64,000 bases of DNA, from the NCBI GenBank assembly GCA_900315455.1, contig OMZE01000004.1, forward strand, positions 124,001 to 188,000, read 5' to 3'. The notes beneath the pieces are model-generated. The model did no database searches. It was not told where the DNA came from and saw only the letters and a program-made list of their open reading frames with translations. A program made the translations under genes and the position numbers. Shown here one piece after another: positions 19,977 to 29,154 of the stretch (position 1 is its first letter; each line of letters begins with the position of its first letter). This DNA is from an uncultured Prevotellaceae bacterium. Its GTDB lineage: Bacteria; Bacteroidota; Bacteroidia; Bacteroidales; Bacteroidaceae.

Positions 19977-21623
19977 CTATATCTTGTTTTTCAGCCTCAG
20001 CACCTTGTAGACGATGGTGGCTGCGGCGATGATGATGACATAGACCATCAGCAACTGCAGGCGGCTGAGGGAGATGCCCTCAATACTCGACCCCGGAAGC
20101 GAAGCCACACCTTTCGCCAGCCCGTTCTGCCACCCCACTACGACAGCCAGGACCTTGGCCACCCAGGGCAGCAACGGAGAAACGAGAGCCGAGACAAACA
20201 TCAAGGCGGTGAGATAGAGGATGACGGTGGCCAAGGGGATGACAAAGAAATTGGTGAGCAGGAAATAGGTAGAAAAACGCCCGAAATAATAGGCTGTGAG
20301 CGGTGCTACACCCAGTTGTGCGCAACACGACACCACCACCATCACCCATAGCCATTTCAAGGTCTTTTTCCACATGCCCGACAGGGCTTTCTTCCACCAG
20401 ACTTCGGCAGTTTTATCTCCCCTGCCAGCCACGGATAGGATATCCTCATGACTTGGTGCCAAAGCCACCAAAGGCTTACAGAAGACAAGGATGGCGAGCA
20501 CTGCCAGAAACGACATCTGGAAGCCCACGTCATATAGATTGAGCGGGTTGGCGATGAGCATGATGATGGCTGTGAAGGCCAGCGCGTTGAGCGACATACG
20601 GTCACGACCGAGCAACCCCACGAGAGCATAGACGGTAATCATTGTTGATGCCCGTACCACCGATGGCGACAGTCCGGTGAAAAGGGCATACGACCAAATG
20701 CCAGCGATGATGAACACCTCGCGCAACCAACCCAAGCGGCGCATGCCCACCATCAGCGACAGCAGCATGTAGATGATGCCAAGGTGCAGACCAGAGAGTG
20801 CCAGCACATGCGAGGCTCCCGAGACAGAATAGATGTCGCGGAGGTCGTTGGTGAGGCGTGACTTGTCGCCCAGAGCCATCGCCACTGCCACAGCCATCTC
20901 ATCGTCGTCGAGACCGAGGCTGAGGTAGCGGCGCAGGGTATGCTGGCGGAAACGGAGGGCCGACAGCCGTGCCCTTTCAAGACGGGAGAGACTGCCGAGG
21001 TCGAGGGCGGCCTTCCGCCACGACCCGGGCACAATGAATGTGGTGGCTGTAAAGCCATGGCACAGCAGGTAGAGGGGATAGTCGAAATGGGAAGAGTAGT
21101 AATTCTCAGGCTTTTCCATCCTTGAGGTGACGATGATGCCATCGCCCACCTGCAAGTGGTCGCTCATGCTTTGCGCATCAACGGCCGACAGGCTGTCGAC
21201 CATCAGGCTCTCGCCCTTCCGGGCATAGGCATCACGGAGCAGCGATGCTTTCACCCGTCGGGGCATTTCCTCATCGTCGAGAATCCACAGGTCCATCCGC
21301 AGTGTCTTCCCACGCTCTTGTGGCTGACTCGCCACCACCGCCTTGTAGGTGACATACCCCTCGGGCAAGGGTTTGTCGAACTGGGCCTGCCGCCTTGTCA
21401 CTAAAAAACCACCGAGAAACACAAAAGCCGTCATCATCAACGCACCTTGCAACAGGTCGTGACGACCGGCAACAGCCGTTGCCGACACCGTCACCACCAA
21501 GGCGACCAACCAGACCTCCTGGGAAAACGTCCCATAGGTCTCGTAGCCGACAACGACGCCCAAAGCCATCGCCACAGCAAGGCGAAGGAGGGGGTAAAGT
21601 TGGAGTTTCCCGTTGGTTTGCAT
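19977..21623 (-). CDS. ComEC/Rec2-family DNA uptake channel protein
   Basis: 548 residues from the ATG at 21623. Inner-membrane competence protein: short N-terminal TM region, DUF4131-like soluble part (~60-200), then the competence domain 'VSGASHVLALSGLHLGIIYMLLSLMVG' and 'FTGLSPSVVRASTMITVYALVGLLGRD' with several TM helices. Ends with TM helices ('LLTNFFVIPLATVILYLTALMFV'); the C-terminal metallo-beta-lactamase domain of Bacillus ComEC is absent, as is common in Bacteroidetes. Probably translocates transforming ssDNA. It overlaps the region following the nuo terminator. Confidence 0.85.
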   Translation of the reverse strand: MQTNGKLQLYPLLRLAVAMALGVVVGYETYGTFSQEVWLVALVVTVSATAVAGRHDLLQGALMMTAFVFLGGFLVTRRQAQFDKPLPEGYVTYKAVVASQPQERGKTLRMDLWILDDEEMPRRVKASLLRDAYARKGESLMVDSLSAVDAQSMSDHLQVGDGIIVTSRMEKPENYYSSHFDYPLYLLCHGFTATTFIVPGSWRKAALDLGSLSRLERARLSALRFRQHTLRRYLSLGLDDDEMAVAVAMALGDKSRLTNDLRDIYSVSGASHVLALSGLHLGIIYMLLSLMVGMRRLGWLREVFIIAGIWSYALFTGLSPSVVRASTMITVYALVGLLGRDRMSLNALAFTAIIMLIANPLNLYDVGFQMSFLAVLAILVFCKPLVALAPSHEDILSVAGRGDKTAEVWWKKALSGMWKKTLKWLWVMVVVSCCAQLGVAPLTAYYFGRFSTYFLLTNFFVIPLATVILYLTALMFVSALVSPLLPWVAKVLAVVVGWQNGLAKGVASLPGSSIEGISLSRLQLLMVYVIIIAAATIVYKVLRLKNKI

Positions 21624-21634
21624 GGAAAGCAAAC

Positions 21635-21658
21635 GGGGCCAGCCTCTTGGCCAGCCCC
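21635..21658 (-). terminator. Hairpin after the nuo operon
   Basis: 10-bp GC-rich stem (arms 21635-21644 and 21649-21658, loop TCTT, two wobble pairs) 8 bases after the nuoN stop codon. The following T-tract is poor, so termination may be partial; comEC starts 12 bases later. Confidence 0.55.
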
Positions 21659-21665
21659 GTATTCC

Positions 21666-23120
21666 TTAGATTTTATCAGCAGCGGCGTAAATCCACTCGT
21701 AGATACAACTGAACACGCCGAAGGCCGCTATGCCTGCCGTACAGAGTGCCAACGCCAATTTCGTGTTGACATCGCTCTTGAAGGTGGGCAGCGGAGTCTC
21801 TGTCTTCTTGATATACATGGCCTTCACAATGAGCAGATAGTAGTAAAGGCTCACCACTGTGTTGACCAATGCCACGAACACGACGAAGTAGGCCAAAGCA
21901 CCCACGGTGGTGTCGAAGGTATGGCCGCTCACGCCTGCCATGAACACGAAGAACTTGCTGAACATACCGGCAAACGGCGGTATGCCTGCCAACGAGAAGA
22001 GGGCGAGGGTCATGAGGAACGACAACTTGGGGTTGGTAGAATAGAAGCCGTCGTAGGCATCCATACTCGTCGTTCCGCCGTTGTTCTGCTCCACCACACT
22101 GATGACGCTGAACACGCTGAGGTTGGCCACCACATACGCCAGGACATAGAACGACAACGCCGTAATACCCATGGTCTGCTCACCAGTAACAGCCAGCATG
22201 ATATAGCCCGCCTGGGAGATGGAACTGAAAGCCATGAATCGCTTGAGGTCTTTCTGGCGGATGGCGAAGAGGTTGGCCACGGTGATACTCAGCACGATGA
22301 CGATGTAGAGGAAATAATGCCACTCATCGGAAAGGGCAGGGAACACCTTGAAAAGGATGGCCATGAAGGTGAAGGCGGCAGCGCCTTTCGACACCACGCT
22401 CAGGTATCCCGTCACCACAGTGGGGGCACCTTCGTAGGTATCGGCGGTCCAGAAGTGGAAGGGCACCAGGGAAATCTTGAAGCCCAGACCGCTGAAGAAG
22501 AACACCATGCCCATCACCACCAACGGCGTGGCGGTGAGTTTCTCTGCCACATCGGCAAAGTAGAGCGTACCACAGGCACCGTAGAGCAGCGACACACCAA
22601 AGAGCATCACACCACTCGAGAAGGCGGCGGTGAGGATATACTTAGCGGCACCCTCCGCAGAATTGTTGCGGTGCTTGTCGAGAGCCACGAGACATGCCAT
22701 GGGGATGGAGGCCATCTCAAGTCCGAGGTAGAACATGAGGAAATGTCCTGCCGACATCATCATAAACATACCCAACAGGGTGGAGGCCACGAGGAAGTAG
22801 AACTCTCCCTCACGGTCCTTGCTCTCCTTGCGTGAAATCCACTGACGGCTCATAATCACCACAATGAGTGAGGCGAGCGAGAGAATGGCCTTCATCACGT
22901 TGACCGATGACGAGGTGACATACATATCGCCGAAAGCCGTCTTGGGTTCCAGTGGCAGCGCACAAAGAAGCGTGAGCACACCGAAGCAGAGGCATACGAA
23001 AGGATTGAACCATCCGCGGTGCACGTCCTTGTCGGAGGCGAAATCGGCAATGAAAACCACGATCATGATGGCCACAAGCATGGCCTCAGGAATCATATAT
23101 AGGAATTGACTGTAATTCAT
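21666..23120 (-). CDS. nuoN: NADH-quinone oxidoreductase-type subunit N
   Basis: 484 residues; one of three antiporter-like proton-pumping membrane subunits of complex I. Many TM helices with the proton-conducting pattern 'KISLVPFHFWTADTYEGAPTVVTGYLSVVSKGAAAF' (Lys and His in broken helices) and 'LVALDKHRNNSAEGAAKYIL'. Last gene of the nuo operon, 13 bases after nuoM. Confidence 0.95.
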   Translation of the reverse strand: MNYSQFLYMIPEAMLVAIMIVVFIADFASDKDVHRGWFNPFVCLCFGVLTLLCALPLEPKTAFGDMYVTSSSVNVMKAILSLASLIVVIMSRQWISRKESKDREGEFYFLVASTLLGMFMMMSAGHFLMFYLGLEMASIPMACLVALDKHRNNSAEGAAKYILTAAFSSGVMLFGVSLLYGACGTLYFADVAEKLTATPLVVMGMVFFFSGLGFKISLVPFHFWTADTYEGAPTVVTGYLSVVSKGAAAFTFMAILFKVFPALSDEWHYFLYIVIVLSITVANLFAIRQKDLKRFMAFSSISQAGYIMLAVTGEQTMGITALSFYVLAYVVANLSVFSVISVVEQNNGGTTSMDAYDGFYSTNPKLSFLMTLALFSLAGIPPFAGMFSKFFVFMAGVSGHTFDTTVGALAYFVVFVALVNTVVSLYYYLLIVKAMYIKKTETPLPTFKSDVNTKLALALCTAGIAAFGVFSCIYEWIYAAADKI

Positions 23121-23133
23121 ATCGCTTCAGGTT

Positions 23134-24639
23134 TTATGGTTGGATAACACTCAGGATGGGTGCCACAGCATCATTGATGACATTGCTTGCCCACATGGGG
23201 AACAGACCGAGACCGGCCACACAGAAAATCAGGCAGCATACAGCCACGCGCTCGTCCCAAGTGGCGTCGGTGAGCGTCTCATAGTGGGGGTCGGCCACCT
23301 TCTGATAGAGAATCTTGCCCACCACACGGAGGATATACACCGCGGTCACCACGATGGAACCGCAGGCAATAATGGTGGCGGTGCGATGGAACACGTCGTT
23401 GTTCTCAAACGAACCGACGAAGATGGTCATCTCGGCCACGAAACCGGAGAATCCAGGAAGACCGAGGTTGGCCAAACCAGCGAGCACATAACCCACGGCA
23501 AGGAACGGCATAATCTTCATCAGTCCACCAAGTTTACGCACGTCGCGCGTGTGCGTGCGACCATATATCATACCGATGAGGGCAAAGAAGAGGGCTGTCA
23601 TCAATCCGTGCGAAAGCATCTGTATGATAGCACCCGTACAAGAGGTGCGGGTCATCATCAGGATGGCGAAGAGCACCAGACCGCAGTGCGACACCGACGA
23701 GTAGGCGTTGATATACTTCAAGTCGGTCTGCACACATGCCGAGAGGGCGCCATACACCACAGAGATGGTGGTGAGGATGATGAAAATCCACGACAACTCC
23801 TGGGCGGCATGAGGAAGCAGGTACATGGCGATGCGGAAACAGCCATAGCCTCCCAGTTTCATCAGCACACCAGCATGAAGCATCGACACGGCGGTTGGCG
23901 CCGAAGCGTGACCGTCGGGGCTCCATGTGTGGAACGGGAAAAGGGCTCCAAGCACACCGAAACCGATGAAGACAAACGGGAAGAGGATGTTCTGCACGTT
24001 GTCGGGGATAGCCATGCCGGGTATGCCATTGAGTTTGGCTATCTCCACCACGTCCATCGTTGAAGCACCACTGAAGAAGTAGATGCCGAGGATGCCGAGG
24101 ATGAGCAAAGCCGAACCGCCCATGAGCATCAGGGTGAGTTTCATGGCTGAATACTCCTTGGCACCGCTTCCCCAGACACCGATAAGCAGGTACATGGGGA
24201 TAAGGGCTACCTCGTAGAACATGAACATGGTGAACATGTCGGTGCAGATGAAGAATCCGTAGACACCTGAACTAAGCAGCGTGAACCACAGGAAATACTC
24301 CTTGGTGAGGGGTTTGAGTTGCCATGAGGCGAAGGTGCCGGTGAACACGATGATGCTCGAGAGGAGCAGCATCACCACCGAAATACCGTCGACACCCACA
24401 GAGTAGGCGATGTGCAACGGCTTGAACCACATGTGGCTGGCCGTGTAGAGCATCGGATACTGGTCCGCCGGCATTGTCTGGCGAAGATGAATGAAATCAA
24501 AGGTGAGGTAGATGGAGAGCGCCAGCAAAAGCGACGAGCCCACCACCATCACGCCACGTACCTGATTGAGCGTGCGGGCCAGCCAGAGGCCGAGCAGCAT
24601 CAGTACGGGAATTACTACGAAAATTGTCAGTATACTCAT
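23134..24639 (-). CDS. nuoM: NADH-quinone oxidoreductase-type subunit M
   Basis: 501 residues, antiporter-like subunit. Visible: 'MFMFYEVALIPMYLLIGVWGSG' (conserved TM5 Glu), 'LFPFHTWSPDGHASAPTAVSMLHAGVLMKLGGYG' (proton-channel Lys/His) and 'YSSVSHCGLVLFAILMM'. 13 bases from both nuoL and nuoN. Confidence 0.96.
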   Translation of the reverse strand: MSILTIFVVIPVLMLLGLWLARTLNQVRGVMVVGSSLLLALSIYLTFDFIHLRQTMPADQYPMLYTASHMWFKPLHIAYSVGVDGISVVMLLLSSIIVFTGTFASWQLKPLTKEYFLWFTLLSSGVYGFFICTDMFTMFMFYEVALIPMYLLIGVWGSGAKEYSAMKLTLMLMGGSALLILGILGIYFFSGASTMDVVEIAKLNGIPGMAIPDNVQNILFPFVFIGFGVLGALFPFHTWSPDGHASAPTAVSMLHAGVLMKLGGYGCFRIAMYLLPHAAQELSWIFIILTTISVVYGALSACVQTDLKYINAYSSVSHCGLVLFAILMMTRTSCTGAIIQMLSHGLMTALFFALIGMIYGRTHTRDVRKLGGLMKIMPFLAVGYVLAGLANLGLPGFSGFVAEMTIFVGSFENNDVFHRTATIIACGSIVVTAVYILRVVGKILYQKVADPHYETLTDATWDERVAVCCLIFCVAGLGLFPMWASNVINDAVAPILSVIQP

Positions 24640-24652
24640 TTTTCTTCAGTCT

Positions 24653-26641
24653 TTACAATGCACACAACAAAATTAAGGTTATAGCCACAGTGCCGGTGAG
24701 GAACCACACGGCATACTGGCGCACGTCGCCACTCTGCCAGCCGCGGATACTCTCGCCTGCCTCACTGGTACCCCATGCCATGAAGTTGAACGTGCCGTCG
24801 ATAACGTGGCGGTCGAACCAGGCAATGGGCTTGGAAACGAGGTTGAAGATGACCTTATGGGTCACGAAGAGCCATATCTCATCTTGATAGAAACGTTTGT
24901 AGGCCGCACGGTGCAGGCGCGGGAACGTGGCATAGAGTTTGTCGGCGATGGGTTGACGCTCGCCCTTGAAAATATAGGTGGCCAGACAGATACTCACAAT
25001 GGCTATCACCGTAGAGGTAATGGCAATCTGAGTGTCGAAATGGATGTCGTAGGCACGGCCGTCGGCAGAGACAAAGTTGCCGAAACTGCCTCCCCATCCG
25101 AGGAATCCAGCCAATGTGGTGTAGACGCCCACACCCACGGTGATGACCGAAAGGATGATGAGCGGCACCGTCATCGTGAGCGGAGCCTCGTGTGGAGTAT
25201 GGTGCTCGTGGGCCTCCTTGTTCTCAGTACCCCAGAAGATACCGTAGTAGAGGCGGAACATGTAGAAGGCGGTCATGGCGGCAATGCCGGTCATAATCCA
25301 TCCCACCCACGGACTGTAGTGGAAGCAGGCGGTAATAATCTCGTCTTTCGAACTGAATCCCGAGAAGAAGGGGATGCCGGCAATGGCAAGACAACTGATG
25401 AGGAAGGTGACATGGGTGATGGGCATATACTTGCGCAAACCTCCCATGAGGGCCATCTCGTTGGAGTGGACGGCATGAATCACGCATCCTGCACAGAGGA
25501 AGAGACAGGCCTTGAACATGGCATGGGTGAAGAGATGGAACATACCTGCCATGTAGCCCACGCTGCCATGGTGCTCATGACCGGTGACCATCTCGGTGCA
25601 CACGCCAAGCGCCACCATCATAAACGCAATCTGCGAAATGGTAGAGAAGGCCAGCACACGCTTGATGTCGCTCTGGGCACAGGCCACGGCAGCAGCATAG
25701 AAGGCGGTAAATACACCCACCCACACGATGATGCTCATGGCCTGAGGGGCATACTGTATCCACAACGGGAACATACGGGCCACCTGGAACACACCGGCCA
25801 CCACCATCGTGGCGGCATGGATAAGGGCCGACACTGGAGTAGGACCTTCCATGGCATCGGGCAACCAGATGTGCAGGGGGAACATGGCACTCTTGCCGGC
25901 GCCACCGATGAACATCAGTACCAGTGCCGTGGGAAGGATGAACCCACCGGCAGCCATGGCACGGGCAGCGTCACCCTCGATAAACGGTGTGGTGCCGGCG
26001 CCCATCTGCACGTTGTCGATGAACGAGAAACTGAACGACCCGGTGTAATAGCCGAAGATGAGGATACCGATAAGGAAGAACATATCGGCAAAACGGGTGA
26101 CAATAAAGGCTTTCTTGGAGGCGGCCACAGCCGTGTGCAGCGGATAGTAGAAGCCGATGAGCAGGTAGGAACTCACACCCACAAGTTCCCAGAAGAGATA
26201 CATCTGGAAAATATTGGTGGCAAGCACCAGTCCGAGCATCGACATGGTGAAGAGCGAGAGGAAGGCGTAGTAACGCTGGAATCCCTTCTCACCGTGCATG
26301 TATCCGAAAGAGTAGATGTGCACCATCAGACTCACCGTGGAGATGACAATGAGCATCATCACCGAGATGGGATCGAGCAAGATACCCATGTCGAAGTGGA
26401 GGTTGCCCAAAGGCAGCCACGTGAAGTTGAAGGGCACTACAGCCTGGTAAGACCCGTCTGCAAGCCTCGGAGAGGTATAATAGGTGAATGCCACAACGTA
26501 GGAAATCACGGTGACGACACCCAATACGGTGGTACCGATGAGTCCTGCCAACTTATGCGACATCTTCATGCCGCACAACCCCAAGACAAGGAAGGAGAGG
26601 GCAGGCAGGAGAAGTATCAAAAATGAATAACTGTAATCCAT
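24653..26641 (-). CDS. nuoL: NADH-quinone oxidoreductase-type subunit L
   Basis: 662 residues, the longest antiporter-like subunit; in known structures its C-terminal lateral helix braces the membrane arm. Visible: 'MYLFWELVGVSSYLLIGFYY', 'KSAMFPLHIWLPDAMEGPTPVSALIHAATMVVAGVF', 'STISQIAFMMVALGV' and 'FSGFSSKDEIITACF'. A His-rich loop (EAHEHHTPHEAP) lies before the C-terminal helices. Starts 21 bases after nuoK. Confidence 0.96.
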   Translation of the reverse strand: MDYSYSFLILLLPALSFLVLGLCGMKMSHKLAGLIGTTVLGVVTVISYVVAFTYYTSPRLADGSYQAVVPFNFTWLPLGNLHFDMGILLDPISVMMLIVISTVSLMVHIYSFGYMHGEKGFQRYYAFLSLFTMSMLGLVLATNIFQMYLFWELVGVSSYLLIGFYYPLHTAVAASKKAFIVTRFADMFFLIGILIFGYYTGSFSFSFIDNVQMGAGTTPFIEGDAARAMAAGGFILPTALVLMFIGGAGKSAMFPLHIWLPDAMEGPTPVSALIHAATMVVAGVFQVARMFPLWIQYAPQAMSIIVWVGVFTAFYAAAVACAQSDIKRVLAFSTISQIAFMMVALGVCTEMVTGHEHHGSVGYMAGMFHLFTHAMFKACLFLCAGCVIHAVHSNEMALMGGLRKYMPITHVTFLISCLAIAGIPFFSGFSSKDEIITACFHYSPWVGWIMTGIAAMTAFYMFRLYYGIFWGTENKEAHEHHTPHEAPLTMTVPLIILSVITVGVGVYTTLAGFLGWGGSFGNFVSADGRAYDIHFDTQIAITSTVIAIVSICLATYIFKGERQPIADKLYATFPRLHRAAYKRFYQDEIWLFVTHKVIFNLVSKPIAWFDRHVIDGTFNFMAWGTSEAGESIRGWQSGDVRQYAVWFLTGTVAITLILLCAL

Positions 26642-26662
26642 AATCGTGATTGCTTTTCGGGT

Positions 26663-26974
26663 TTATAGTCTCATGTTTTCAATACTGTTCACCTGATCGC
26701 TGTGGAACCTGCGATAGACATTGATGATGATGGCTACGGCAACAGCGGTTTCGGCTGCGCTCACGCCAATGGAGAACAATGTGAAGAAGAAGCCTTCAAG
26801 TTCGCCCGGGAAGAGAATACGGTTGAAAACCGCAAAGTTCATGTCAACAGCGTTGAGGACAAGTTCGATGGAAATGAGCATGGCGATGAGGTTGCGCCGG
26901 GTGACGAAGCCGAAAACGCCGATGAAAAACAGCAATGTGCTGAGAATCAGAAAAAACTCTACTGGAATAGTCAT
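26663..26974 (-). CDS. nuoK: NADH-quinone oxidoreductase-type subunit K
   Basis: 103 residues, three TM helices; 'FFIGVFGFVTRRNLIAMLISIELVLNAVDMNF' carries the conserved membrane Glu of NuoK (ND4L). One base separates it from nuoJ, indicating translational coupling. Confidence 0.96.
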   Translation of the reverse strand: MTIPVEFFLILSTLLFFIGVFGFVTRRNLIAMLISIELVLNAVDMNFAVFNRILFPGELEGFFFTLFSIGVSAAETAVAVAIIINVYRRFHSDQVNSIENMRL

Positions 26975-26975
26975 A

Positions 26976-27485
26976 TTACTTGTCCTTTCTTGATATTACA
27001 ATACCACCGATGATACAGGCCAGGAGGAACAGCGAGATGAACTCGAAGGGGAGCACATACTGGTATTTCTCCGACCCCATGAGGGTGTTGCCGACAGTCT
27101 CCATCGGTACCTCGTGGTTGGGGATGGCCATGCTGATAAATTTGTTCTTGAGAAGGATGAAAAGCACCATAGCGCATCCAACGGCTGCCGCAAGGCATCC
27201 GCCAATGACCTTACCGCCGCGCAAACGCTCGGAAAGGCCACGCAACGTCTGCTTCGAGACGAGTTGAATGGCAAAGATGTAAATCATCGTGATACCTCCG
27301 GCGTAGACGCTGATCTGCGCTGCGCCGAGGAACGTGTAGTCGAGCAGGAAATAGATGCCTGCAACGCCAAAGAGCACGAGGAGCAGGAATGTGGCAGCCC
27401 GCATAATGCTCTTCGTTGCTACGGAGTAGATGGCCGAGCCGAGGATGACGACGGCCAAGATGCAAAACATTACGATATTAGCCAT
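26976..27485 (-). CDS. nuoJ: NADH-quinone oxidoreductase-type subunit J
   Basis: 169 residues, NuoJ/ND6 family. N-terminal 'ILGSAIYSVATKSIMRAATFLLLVLFGVAGIYFLL' with several TM helices, then 'AAQISVYAGGITMIYIFAIQLVSK', the typical NuoJ signature. Five bases after nuoI. Confidence 0.95.
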   Translation of the reverse strand: MANIVMFCILAVVILGSAIYSVATKSIMRAATFLLLVLFGVAGIYFLLDYTFLGAAQISVYAGGITMIYIFAIQLVSKQTLRGLSERLRGGKVIGGCLAAAVGCAMVLFILLKNKFISMAIPNHEVPMETVGNTLMGSEKYQYVLPFEFISLFLLACIIGGIVISRKDK

Positions 27486-27490
27486 ATTCC

Positions 27491-28021
27491 TTATTTCGTT
27501 TTGGTGTTGAACTTACCGATAGTGAGCGGAGCACCGCCGTCGATGAGGCCGGGGAGCGAACCTCCCTGATAGACCTCCTTGTCGAGATGGAGCACGAGGG
27601 CCCCGCGGTCGAACACGCTGTTCTCAAAATCATTGGTGAACGCGATGGCGTCGAAGTTGCACGCATTGGTGCAGAGTTGGCAGAACATGCAGTCGCCAAG
27701 GTCGTACTGGTAGTCGAGCAGCACACGCTTCTTCTTGCCAGTGGCCTCGTCGGTACGCATCTCAGAAAGAATCTTGATGGTGCCGTTCGGACAGGCTTTC
27801 TCACACATCGTGCAAGCCACGCATTTATGCGCACCGTCTTCGGTGCGGGTGAAGACCAGCCTTCCGCGGTGGCGTTTGGCCACATGGAGGGTGGTCTTGC
27901 GGTTCTCGGGATACTGTTCGGTAGACTTCGGCGTGAAATACTCCTTCAAGGTGACTTTCATGCCTATGGCCAGCGTCTTCATTCCCGCCACGATACCGCC
28001 AAAATATGATTGGTTTTCCAT
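27491..28021 (-). CDS. nuoI: NADH-quinone oxidoreductase-type subunit I, two [4Fe-4S] ferredoxin domain
   Basis: 176 residues. Two cluster motifs, 'CVACTMCEKACP' and 'CMFCQLCTNACN', bind N6a and N6b on the electron path to NuoB. The second motif ends in Asn rather than the usual Pro. In an operon without NuoE/F/G, NuoI would be the entry side, possibly for ferredoxin or flavodoxin (inference). Confidence 0.95.
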   Translation of the reverse strand: MENQSYFGGIVAGMKTLAIGMKVTLKEYFTPKSTEQYPENRKTTLHVAKRHRGRLVFTRTEDGAHKCVACTMCEKACPNGTIKILSEMRTDEATGKKKRVLLDYQYDLGDCMFCQLCTNACNFDAIAFTNDFENSVFDRGALVLHLDKEVYQGGSLPGLIDGGAPLTIGKFNTKTK

Positions 28022-28041
28022 TATTTCTTTGTTTTAGGGGG

Positions 28042-29127
28042 TTAGAAGTAAAGCCTGAATGCCACCACAAGGGTCATCAGCACGAGGTTGAGCAGCGAGA
28101 GCGGCATGAGGTATTTCCACTCCAACTTCAGTATCTGGTCGATACGCAAGCGGGGGAAGGTCCACTTAATCCACATCAGCAGCCACACCACGAAGAAACT
28201 CTTGCCAAGGAACCATACGATGCCGGGGATGTAATCCATCACCTTGTCGAAGGCGGCTACGCCGATATTCACAGGGGCCCATCCGCCGAGGAACACCGTA
28301 GTGGCGATGCCGGCGATGATGAAGAGGTTGAGGAACTCAGCGAGATAGAAGAAGCCGAAGCCCATACCTGAATACTCGGTGTGGTGACCGGCGGTTAGTT
28401 CACTCTCTGCCTCTGCCATGTCGAACGGACCACGGTTGGCTTCGGCATTACCTGCCACGAGGAATACGAGGAAGGCGATGATGGCGGGGATATGACCCTT
28501 GAAGATGAGCCACTGCCAGGGGCCTGTCTGTGCCTCCACAATGCCACTCACCTGCATGGTGCCGGTGAGGATGACAGCGGTGATGAGACAGATGCAGAGG
28601 GATATCTCGTAGGAAATCATCTGCACGGCGCCACGCATGGCCGACACCACAGAGTATTTGTTGTTGGAACCCCATCCGGCGAGGAAGATGCCCACTACAC
28701 CTATCGAAGAGATGGCGGTGAGGAGGAACACACCCACGTTGAAGTCAAGGATGACGGCTCCCTTGTTCCATGGCAGGAAGCAGAAGGCACCCACCGACCC
28801 GATGATGACAAGGAAGGGGGCGAGGGCATAGAGGAGTTTGTCGGCACGGTCGACGAAGAAAATCTCCTTGATGAGCATCTTCACCACGTCGGCAAACACC
28901 TGGAGCAAGCCCCAAGGACCAACACGCATCGGGCCCAAGCGGCACTGGAAGTAGGCACAGACCTTACGCTCCATGAAAATCAGAGCAATGGCGAGCAGCG
29001 CGTATGCCGTAAGGATGAGCACGCCCACAACCACACATTCAATCAGTATCGTCCAGAAATCTCCCAAACCCAGGGTCTGGCGGAGAAGTTGGTCGAACCA
29101 TTGTGTTACTATTGAAAAATCGAACAT
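28042..29127 (-). CDS. nuoH: NADH-quinone oxidoreductase-type subunit H
   Basis: 361 residues, NuoH/ND1; forms the quinone-access chamber. Seen: 'IALIFMERKVCAYFQCRLGPMRVGPWGLLQVFADVVKMLIKE', 'AMRGAVQMISYEISLCI', 'NRGPFDMAEAESELTAGHHTEYSGMGFGFFYLAEF', all highly conserved. Slightly longer than E. coli NuoH. Confidence 0.97.
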   Translation of the reverse strand: MFDFSIVTQWFDQLLRQTLGLGDFWTILIECVVVGVLILTAYALLAIALIFMERKVCAYFQCRLGPMRVGPWGLLQVFADVVKMLIKEIFFVDRADKLLYALAPFLVIIGSVGAFCFLPWNKGAVILDFNVGVFLLTAISSIGVVGIFLAGWGSNNKYSVVSAMRGAVQMISYEISLCICLITAVILTGTMQVSGIVEAQTGPWQWLIFKGHIPAIIAFLVFLVAGNAEANRGPFDMAEAESELTAGHHTEYSGMGFGFFYLAEFLNLFIIAGIATTVFLGGWAPVNIGVAAFDKVMDYIPGIVWFLGKSFFVVWLLMWIKWTFPRLRIDQILKLEWKYLMPLSLLNLVLMTLVVAFRLYF

Positions 29128-29154
29128 ATAATTCTCTTGATGTTTGAAACGTTG